Of a stretch of 64,000 bases of DNA, positions 55,975-64,000 are shown one piece after another. The stretch lies in NCBI GenBank assembly GCA_026168455.1, contig CM047431.1, forward strand, positions 22,075,365-22,139,364. Reading direction: 5' to 3'. The position numbers and the translations under genes are program-made. Position 1 is the first letter of the stretch; each line of letters starts with the position of its first letter. The notes under the pieces were generated by a model. The model saw only the letters and a program-made list of their open reading frames with translations. It made no database searches and had not been told where the DNA came from. This stretch comes from Theocolax elegans (Eukaryota > Arthropoda > Insecta > Hymenoptera > Cerocephalidae).

Positions 55975-57223
55975 TGTAATGGTAAGTGATGTACTCACTT
56001 ACCATTATACGAATCAGGTAGGTAGAGACGAATGCTATAAATAGATATAGGCATAGCCGATGGCGCGAACGGCTGATACCCGCGCAACGATAGGAGGAAT
56101 TGGGGGGAGAGTCGCGCGCGCACGACACGATAGAGAGTACAAGATCGCGACGACACGTGAGACGAGACATCCCGGTTGAATTGTACTTTTCTTATCCGCA
56201 AGTTTTCCGTGGAGTTTTGCCGGTTGTTTTACTCGTTCGTTATACCGTGGGTGATTTTTACGGTGTATTCTGGTGTAGTGGTTTTATACACGCACACGAA
56301 ATAAAGTGATCGGTGGTCGAGGTATTCTCCCACCGACATTTTTCCTTTTGAACGGCAAAGAGACAACAAGAGAGAGGAATTGTTCTTTTTCTGGTATTCG
56401 AGGTCCGAAGAAAAGGAAATAGAAGTAAGTGGTACCACTTTCGCGCGGATAGTTATTATATATTTTATTTAACGCGATCGTGCGAATAATTTTAAGTTAG
56501 TTAGTTCGCGTACCCCTTTCCCCTCTCGTGTTGAGTCGATGTTTTTGACTCAATCTGCATGCGCTTAGACCTCGACCATATTGATAAATCTTATTGTTTT
56601 CAATCATTTGTTTTTACTAAATAAATCTATTATTTGTTAATCTATTTCTACTCGTGTTGATTTATATTCTTTTTCTAACCGGCGTATTATATTTTCGTTC
56701 CTTCGTTTTCCTTCGAGTCGTATTGCATTATACGAATTCTCGCGGACTCACTTTTAATTTTCTTTCCGCGGTCCATTTTAGGAAAGAATATCATCATTTT
56801 TACCTGCTGTTGTTGGAAATCGTAATTCGATTTCCATACAACTTTAACGGCAAGTGTGCGTACAGGTAACCGCAGCCGCTGCGCGGGAAAGATTTTTGTA
56901 AACAACATATATACATATACATATTCTATTGAGTCATTAAGTGTGCGGTATCTAGTCGGCGAAATTATACAAGTTCGTTCGCCACGAACTAAAGATACGT
57001 AAGACGGACGACTCGGTAAGTTTTCCCCGGGCAACAGCGCACCCAGAAGTGACTCCGAGCAGCGGCAAAACATAAAAATATAGGCCCAGCTCAGAGCCAA
57101 TTTTGGGCGCACTGCCGGGCAACAGCGCACCCAGAAGTGACTCCGAGCAGCGGCAAAACATAAAAATATAGGCCCAGCTCGGAGCCAATTTTGGGCGCAC
57201 TGCCGGGCAAGCACACCGTTACA
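55975..57223 (+). repeat. 5' LTR of Gypsy-2
   Basis: 1249 bp from TGTAATGG to CACCGTTACA. The first bases form a perfect stem (TAATGGTAAGTGA/TCACTTACCATTA, 55977-56007). A GTAAGT with the palindrome AAGTGGTACCACTT lies near 56425-56442, as in the Gypsy-1 LTR. An 88-bp tandem duplication (57027-57114, 57115-57202) lies near the end, with one visible difference between copies. The primer-binding site TGGCGCCCAAC starts at 57224. Confidence 0.85.
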
Positions 57224-58410
57224 TGGCGCCCAACTAAGTGAAGGAAAAAGTCCCTAGACGTTAGGATAGCTGATTGCGCGTACACGGCGCGCGACAAGGG
57301 AATAGGAACGGACCGGAATTGAATTGTTTGAACATATGCTCGGTTGATTTACGTGTGTTTAAGGATTAATACGTTAGTTATGTTGATTAGTGTATTAATT
57401 ATTGTCGACAATTGAATTAATTGAATTGCAATTAATTTCAATTAATAAATTATTGTGTTTGACAATAATTTAGATAACTTTATCGAATTTTCTTCGTTTT
57501 TTTTTGTTTTTATCAGGAAGAAATCCGGAGTCGACGGTAATAAAAATTTTTTTTTTTTAGATAATTGTTGACACACGTAAATTATAATAATTTCGGATTT
57601 ATTTATTTATATGAGATAGAATGGTTTGAGGTCCGCGATATAATAACACGTGTCCCTGGTTCCGTATAGGTTAGTCGGAAAATTAGCGAAAATAATTTTT
57701 TCGACTTAATAAAAATTGTTAATACCTGTGCAAGGGGGTGATTTTTGAAATTTGCTTTTGTTATAATTTTGACTACGCGTATCGGCTCTCGCGTCATAAT
57801 GAAAATTGTATTTATTTTTTTTTATGTAATACGCGATTGTAAGAGGTCACTGTGTCAGATATTCTATATAGTTAGGTAGGAATATATTTATTTGTTAATT
57901 TATTTGTTGATCATTTATTAATTTATTTATTAATTCGTTGACGAATTTATTTAATTTTAAGTATATTTGCGTGCGCTGGTGACCGAGAGCCGAGGATAAT
58001 CCGTTTTCTTCCTCATTTTATCGGATTAAAATTTGTTTTATTTGTTTATTATTTTGTTTGGTTTATTTGTTGTACAAAATTTTTTTTTGGTTTTGTTGTA
58101 AATCGGGTACAGTATTTTAAAGTAAATTAAACTGAAACGCATATAACAAATTTAAATCGAATGTGAAATTTAATTTATTTTGTGAAATAGTTGTCAAAAT
58201 TATAAAATTTTTATTACAAGCAAGTTTCAAATTGGTGAGCGTAAGGTGTTTATTTAAAAGGGAAAAGATCACAATCTTCAACACAGTGGCGCAATAATTG
58301 AGTAGTTTGACGCCACCTAGTGTTGGGTAACCGAACCTTGCACAAGTATCTGCGGAAGCGATTTTTCTTTATTTTTTTTGTTAAGAAATCGGCGATAATT
58401 TTAAGTTAAT
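57224..58410 (+). other. Primer-binding site and leader of Gypsy-2
   Basis: TGGCGCCCAAC at 57224 is followed by an AT-rich leader homologous to that of Gypsy-1 ('gtaagaggtcac', 'gtgaccgagagccg', 'acacagtggc'). No ORF is open for more than ~60 codons. Confidence 0.8.
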
Positions 58411-60001
58411 ATGGCAGAATCGATGACTATCCAGATTGACAACTGGATTGATACTCAATCCGGTGAACAGATCAAGGCTCACCTCGAGTCGTTGGAGATG
58501 CGGGTTGACGGCCCAAATTATAAAAAAGCCGAGCGTCTCAACGGTGGTTAATGGGTAATTATACGGCTCAGGATTTCGCTGAAGAAACAAATCTGTTGGC
58601 AGATCGCGAAAGGCGAAATAGGCGGAGGTCGGATTGGTTCGAGGCTATGTTCGCCCAGAATTCGGCGTTACCTGATCCGGATTCTGATCCAAATGTTGTA
58701 GAAGTTTTACAACAGACTCTTGCGGGGAAGTTCCAGACATAGAAAGGCAAGAGACAGACGTAGATGCTGAGGTAGATCAGCATACGGAGGATCAGCAATC
58801 CGAGGTCTCCAGCCAAGAAGCTAACAGAGAGGAGTGGATCACGCTAGTGTCTACAGGCGGAGCACAGTTTGAAATACCGGAGACATTCGCTGCGATGTTG
58901 ACGTTGCAGTTGAAACAACAGGCCGTCATGACAGCACGGATAAAAGATTTGGAGGATCAAGTGAGTGCTCTGAAATTGGACTTCTACGCCCGCGATAGTA
59001 CGCAGAGAACGAGTACCAACAGAAATAGAGAGCCGAACCAACATGTCCGATTTCAGGACACGTATACGTGTCACACACTGGACGATACGGACGAAAGACC
59101 ACGACAAGTGCAGGCAGAGTGCGAGGGTTATCAAGCACCTCAAGCACCTGCTAGAGGAGCTTTGGGGAGGGGCGAGATATGGAGACAAGGTCAGCCTCCA
59201 TATTCTAGCTCTCCCTACCCTAGTCGGATGGACTCGAACGTGACCGGCCAGTCTACAACTAGATTGGCCGGGACAGTGCGCGATGTGGGCGCAATTGTTC
59301 GTAAGTGGGGAGTTCGATTCTCTGGAGACAAAAGCCAGAGTATTGAAACATTCCTTGCGCGAGTAGAAGATTGTAGGATACTCGCCAACCTCAGCGAGGG
59401 CGAGGTGTTACCGTCCTTGTCGGAACTTCTCACCGATAACGCAGCTACGTGGTATCGGAATGTGAAGGATAGATGGCACTCATGGCAAGATTTTGTGAGA
59501 TACGCCAAGATGTGGTACGGAATGGGCCAGAGTTATCAACAACGGCTCATCGAGGAGTCTAACGCTCGCACGCAAGGCGAAGATGAACCGGTAAGGGATT
59601 ATATCACCTGCTCGATTGCGATTCTGCGTAAGCTCAAGCCGATTCCGGATGAGCGGAGCCAGTTAGATCACCTGTACCGCAATATGCTACCTCAACTCCA
59701 ACGTTTATTTAAGAGAATTGAAGCTCGGTCGATCGAGAGTTTTTTGCAATTGGCGTTGGACGCCGAGCAAACACTCGAACAAGAAAAATTATATCGGCCG
59801 CCTCCCGCAGAAGAAGACTTGATGCTACCTGAGTTAGCATATAAGTCGCGGAATAAGAAGCGGCCGAACGCTAAGCCAAAGGTAGCAAGCGTAGCCAAGG
59901 AAACGAGTGAACCGGCTCAAACAGATCTTTTGGAACGATTCACGAAAATTCTCGAGGAGACGCTAGTCTCCGTTAAGACGAGTTACATACAGCTGGGGTG
60001 A
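58411..60001 (+). pseudogene. gag: Gypsy-2 gag (capsid)
   Basis: ATG at 58411 starts 'MAESMTIQIDNWID', which stops at ~58549; frames then shift to 58551-58742 and finally to 58847-60001. The long third part has a coiled-coil-like stretch ('LTLQLKQQAVMTARIKDLED') and a retrotransposon capsid domain at about residues 150-300 of that ORF ('VRKWGVRFSGDKSQSIETFL', 'DNAATWYRNVKDRWHSWQDF', 'YITCSIAILRKLKPI'). The capsid would assemble the cytoplasmic particle around element RNA. Two frameshifts inactivate it. Confidence 0.85.
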
Positions 60002-60179
60002 GAGGCAAGGTGGATGTCTCTCAAAGCAAGAAGACCCACAGATCACCTCCTCGGTTCAAATGGGGACAGAGGAAGGGTAATCGTAAGAGTCATCGAGTGG
60101 CCACACGTCAAGAAACGACGAGAAGTTGAATGCCGGTGATAAGGAGAAGCGTAAAGAGGTTGTCCCCAAGCCTGTAGCT

Positions 60180-60221
60180 TGCGATATATGTGGCAAACTG
60201 GGCTATACAATTAGGACGTGT
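60180..60221 (+). pseudogene. Zinc-knuckle remnant of Gypsy-2 Gag
   Basis: The reading CDICGKLGYTIRTC matches a CCHC knuckle (C-x2-C-x4-H-x4-C), but tyrosine (TAT) stands where histidine (CAT) is expected. In other Gypsy elements this nucleocapsid finger binds RNA. It lies between the gag and pol frames. Confidence 0.6.
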
Positions 60222-60226
60222 CCTGA

Positions 60227-61693
60227 TTGTGCAATGCGGGGAAGCGGCTAGAGGGGACAGCCGCTGGTCCCGAGGTTGAGGGAGTCCCCGGAGAAGCGAT
60301 CGTAATCCTCGAATCTCGAGGCAGTCAAGCTGCAGAGATGCGTCAAGAAGATCTGACGATAAGTGATCCCAGAGAAGTTAGGACGGATCCGGTCACGAGT
60401 AAAATTTTAAAAATTACTCCGAAACCAAACCAGCGAGTTTATAGTCCAGAAGATGAGACGCGCTGGTGGTGTCAAATCGATATCGGTGGATACCGGATCC
60501 GAGCGTTGTTTCATCCAGGTGCATCAACAACGGTCATGGGTTTGAACGGTTTGCAGTTGGCAATTGCTCTTGGCAGATCCATTCTCGATAAGCAAGCAGG
60601 TAGTGCTAAGCTTGCGGATGGTAGCACACACCAGTTGTGTGGACATGTTATGCTACCTTTTACCATCGGTAAAGACACGCGAGATATACGGGTCGCAATT
60701 ATGCCAAATTTAGATGCGGAATGCTATTTAGGAGTGAATTTCATTCGAGCATTCCGAGCAGTTCTAGACCCAGACTCCGACTGTTTATACTTCAAAGGGT
60801 CATCACAGTTATTACAGCTGGAAGTGGCAAGTATTGAAAGGGGACACGCTTCGCTGTCGTCAGCGGGTGTGGCCGACGCGACAGAAGATGATCGCCGACA
60901 ACTGCGTGAACTTCTGGATCAAGTGCTGTCCAATACTTTGCCAAAGATCGGCCGATCATACGATGTTGAACATGTTATCGACGTCGGTTCGGCGCGGCCG
61001 ATCAAACAAAGGTATTATCCCGTCTCCGACAAGATTCGAGAGGAGATGCATCGACAAGTTCGAGAGATGCTTGAGACAGGCGTTATAGAACCGTCTAGTA
61101 GCGGTTGGTCCAGTCCAGTGGTGATGGCTAAGAAGGGCGAAAATGCAAGGCGTTTTTGCATTGATTTCAGGAAGGTCAACGCTTTGACCAAACCTGATGC
61201 GTATCCTTTGCCGTTTATGCAGGATATTTTACGCAAACTCAAAAGAGCCCGATATATATCTACGATAGATATGAACTGCGCCTATCACCAAATACCTCTG
61301 CAAATGGAATCGCGCCCAATTACAGCATTTACGGTACCTGGAATGGGTTTGTTCCAGTTTACTCGTATGCCCTTTGGGTTGGCAAATGCTGGCGCGACGT
61401 TCCAACGTATGATAGATCAGGTGATTGGACCTGCTCTCGAACCGAATGCTTACTCTTATCTCGACGATATTATTGTCGTGACGGAAACCTTCGAAGAGCA
61501 CAAACTGTTGCTAAAGGAGGTGTTGACTCGTTTAACTGAAGCCGGTTTATCGGTAAACCGAGAGAAATGTGTTTTCTGTCAACCCGAAGTAAGATATTTG
61601 TGTGTACGAGTCAATCGTGATGGTATAAGACCTGATCCAGCTAAGACGGAGCCGATTCAAGAATATCCGGCTCCCCGGAATCTAAGCAGCTGA
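60227..61693 (+). pseudogene. pol: Gypsy-2 protease and reverse transcriptase
   Basis: The frame is open from 60227 to TGA at 61693. The protease region ('WWCQIDIGGYRIRALF', 'VNFIRAF') has HPGAS where family members have D(S/T)GAS, so the catalytic aspartate is lost. The RT has the standard blocks: 'KGENARRFCIDFRKVNALT', 'STIDMNCAYHQIPL', 'MPFGLANAGATFQRMI' and YLDD at ~61457-61468. It breaks after '[10 protein letters not shown]'; the next frame continues '[18 protein letters not shown]', and then ~100 residues of the RT-RNase H connection are deleted near 61775. Confidence 0.87.
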
Positions 61694-61775
61694 GACGATT
61701 CCTCGGGATGGCATCTTGGTACCGACGATTTATACTCGACTATGCTACGATCGCGGAGCCTTTAACACGTCTTAC

Positions 61776-63622
61776 GAAGAACGTAACTATAGCGTCTCAG
61801 AACGGGAATGTTTGGCCGTAGTATGGGCAATTAGAAAATTTCGATAGTATATTGAGGGTTACCAGTTTAAAGTTATAACTGATCATAGTAGTCTCCGTTG
61901 GCTGTGCAATATACACAATCCAACGAGTCGGCTCGCAAGATGGGCATTGGAACTCCAATCTCATAATTTTACAATTGAGTATAGGAAGGGAGCTCTAAAT
62001 TATGTTCCTGATGCACTTTCTCGCATGTACGAGGAAGACGAGCCGGCCATCGCTTCAGTTTCTTGGAGCCAGACTACAAAAGATCCTTGGTACCTCTCAT
62101 GGCTGAAAGACGTATCAGAGCGACCTAGAGATTTTCCGGAATGGAAGATAACAGGTAGCAATTTGTATTCGTATCGCGTCGATAACGAGTTAGACGACGT
62201 GATGGAGGACCATGACGCTTGGAAACTGGTTGTACCAGAGGAACATAGGCAAGCCATACTCCGTGAGTGTCATGATGATCCGACTGCTGGACACTTAGGT
62301 AGGGAGAAGACATTTGCTAGAGTGGCTAAAATGTATTATTGGCCACGGTATTATGCCGAAGTCGGAGAATATGTACGCAAATGTCAGGTCTGCCAACAGT
62401 GTAAAGTGGACCCATGGGTTTGATGGGTAGACGCGTGATAGAGAAACCATGGCAAGTTGTAGCAGGTGACGTCATTGGCCCACTTCCGCGGTCGACACAT
62501 GGTTACGAATACATTTTGGTCTTTCAGGATTTGTTTACGCGCTGGATCTAGGCGGTCCCGATTCGGAAAGCTAATGCTAGGACCATCGTAAAAGAGTTGC
62601 ATGAGCGAGTCATCACACGTTATGGTACCCCAGAGGTGTTTCTGTCCGACAACGGAACTGAGTTTAAAAATAAACTCGTGGATGACTATCTAGTGGAACG
62701 AGGGATTTTCCATACGACGATTCCTCCTTACCATGCTCAGGCTAATCCTGTTGAACGTGCTAATAGGACGTTGAAGACAATGATCTCGTCCTATATCACA
62801 GAAAAACACAACACATGGGATGAGAAACTCCCCGACTTGGTATTCGCTCTAAATACAGCGATACAAAGCTCGACAGGATGGAGCCCGGCCATGTTAAACT
62901 ATGGTCGGCAACCCGAGCCACCCGGTACAGCTCGTAGAGCGCAAGACGAGCTGGTTCAACAACGTGTGGAATACCAACGTTTGCTTGAGTGGAGTGATCG
63001 GCTGTCAAGATTACCTGAGCTTTACAAGAAAGCATCGGCCAATGCGAGTAAAGCTCATGAAAGGCAAGCCGGTTACTACAATGCCGGGCGAAGAGCTGCA
63101 TCTTTTGAAGTTGGAAACCTAGTGTGGAAGAAGAATCGAGTCCTTTCATCCAGTGCTCAAGGTATTTCGGCCAAGTTATCCCCGAAATACGTTGGCCCAT
63201 ATTTGGTAGTTTATAGCTACGGCCCAAACACCGTCAAGATACAAGATGCCCGAGGTAATGAAGAGAAATGTCATGTACAGTATCTCAAGCCGTACTTATC
63301 CGAAGATCACGGGGATGAGTACGGAGAAGTAGACGACATCGAGATCGGTCAACCTACGCTGGAGGAGGAACCTGATAATACAGTTCCTGCGAGCGAAGAC
63401 GTCTCGAACGGCGAGACGCAAGCGAGCGAAGTTCCATGCGAGGAACATGACGGTAATCCGACCGAGAACGCGTCCCCTATTAAACGAAGTAGAGGTAGGC
63501 CGCGCAAACATGCTAGAGTCGTTGCGATACCGCGAAACCGAGCGAATGTTGTCTCTAATGTACGTCACCGTGGACAAGTTAAACGTGGTAGAGGTCGACC
63601 ACGAGGTATGACAAAGCGTTAG
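61776..63622 (+). pseudogene. pol: Gypsy-2 RNase H remnant and integrase
   Basis: '[19 protein letters not shown]' is followed by a stop (TAG at ~61846) and 'YIEGYQFKVITDHSSLRWL'; the first acidic RNase H motif, present in Gypsy-1, is deleted. The integrase finger ('CHDDPTAGHLG', 'CQVCQQC') precedes a shift at ~62412 and a stop within 'DLFTRWI*AVPI' (62549). The core continues with 'LSDNGTEFKNKL' and 'PVERANRTLKTM', and the C-terminal domain is intact from 62597 to TAG at 63622. The tail has RGRPRK (63491-63508) and RGRPR (63590-63604), AT-hook-like, as in Gypsy-1. Confidence 0.88.
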
Positions 63623-64000
63623 TTAGTTAGGTTAGGCTAATGGAATTTACTCTGAGATTGGAATGACCCTGACAATTGGTATCTGTTTGTTTAGATGCTG
63701 ATCCAGTTCGACAGCGAACAGCTGGAGCTGTTGGTGGCCCGTCTCATCCAGAGTGGCATAAACGAGCCACAGACGCTGGAGCTCCTCCATGGTATAACCA
63801 CCGCCGTGGACCAGGCCGTGAGAGACGAGGAGGAGGAGCGACGGCGGAGGCAGGAGGACCGAGCCGCGGTGACGATAGTGGACCCGTCCATCCATCCAGC
63901 GGCCTGGTAGTCGAGCCGGAACTACCCCAGGCTACAGGCCCGATCCCCGCAGGTCCACCGCCGCCAAGGGTCAGGGCTAAACAAGAGCCCAGGGAGCCGG
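63623..64000 (+). CDS. GC-rich possible coding sequence, partial, unidentified
   Basis: From ATG 63695 a frame encodes 'SEQLELLVARLIQSGINEPQ', then 'VDQAVRDEEEERRRRQEDRA', and stops at 63908-63910. A second frame, open to the window edge, reads 'VVEPELPQATGPIPAGPP' and 'RVRAKQEPREP'. An acceptor-like 'atctgtttgtttag' directly precedes the ATG. The helical, highly charged first part and Pro-rich second part look protein-like, with one frameshift or a splice between them. It could be a transposon gag/ORF1 or a host exon. A TTAGGTTAGG doublet lies at ~63627. Confidence 0.35.

Larger units (their letters stand above)
55975..63640 (+). mobile_element. Gypsy-2: Gypsy-type LTR retrotransposon lacking a 3' LTR in the window
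   Basis: 5' LTR, primer-binding site, leader, gag, protease, RT, RNase H and integrase are in the order typical of Gypsy. The pol protein closely resembles Gypsy-1, but the LTR is different in most of its length. All genes carry frameshifts or stops. After the integrase stop at 63622 neither a polypurine tract nor an LTR is seen before the window end; the sequence changes to an unrelated GC-rich stretch, so the 3' end was lost or is displaced. No env. Confidence 0.9.

Noticed and set aside
55434..57300. An env gene or extra ORF near Gypsy-2
   Set aside because: ORFs near the LTR are short, lie on the opposite strand and partly repeat the 88-bp duplication; no signal peptide or membrane segment fits an envelope protein.

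Overview
This window is eukaryotic and almost certainly insect. It is AT-rich and nearly gene-free, and is packed with transposable elements and their wreckage: Gypsy LTR elements, a CR1-type LINE, piggyBac, an IS630/Tc1/mariner element with an insect-type transposase, Penelope and Helitron relics, tRNA- and 5S-derived SINEs, and long foldback elements. A hymenopteran, probably an ant, fits the element mix best, but that is inference. Bacterial features (operons, Shine-Dalgarno sites, CRISPR) are absent.

Layout. 1-1413: AT-rich repeats, including a copy of the loop of a foldback element found again at 21.7-23.0 kb. 1414-6845: young, internally deleted Gypsy element (Gypsy-1) with two LTRs and an ATAT target duplication. 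6957-7402: 5S-derived SINE on the minus strand with a 19-bp target duplication. 7444-8906: minisatellite of ~58-bp units. 9038-13030: foldback element with ~0.97-kb arms holding a tRNA-derived SINE in its loop. 13.0-17.5 kb: AT-rich, simple repeats. 17515-18834: second foldback. 19567-23176: cluster of three inverted-repeat pairs. 23762-25168: minus-strand solo LTR, followed by a Penelope-type GIY-YIG endonuclease relic. 26.6-36.3 kb: CR1-like LINE interrupted by a piggyBac element, itself interrupted by a SINE piece and a solo LTR. 36.3-40.3 kb: two small exon-like ORFs, a CTACT microsatellite, hairpins and an LTR end. 40338-46210: mariner-type element with its transposase at the right, carrying inside it a classic FB-like element with tandem-repeat arms and a MITE. 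47170-48623: the only good host-gene candidate, one intact ~485-codon exon with splice sites that resembles the C-terminal region of FANCM. 49.4-55.4 kb: LTR remnants, a piggyBac MITE, a SINE, a Helitron Rep relic, a palindromic MITE and an inverted LTR piece. 55975-63625: second Gypsy element (Gypsy-2) with 5' LTR, gag and pol, all damaged, and no 3' LTR. 63.6-64.0 kb: a GC-rich, possibly coding stretch.

No single working pathway is encoded. What stands out is organisation: nested insertions, foldback elements at several scales, shared terminal motifs (TA-CAGGGTG) among non-autonomous elements, two Gypsy copies with similar pol but different LTRs and AT-hook tails on their integrases, and one intact exon stranded among transposons. 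All similarity statements come from reading by eye; no alignment or database search was run.
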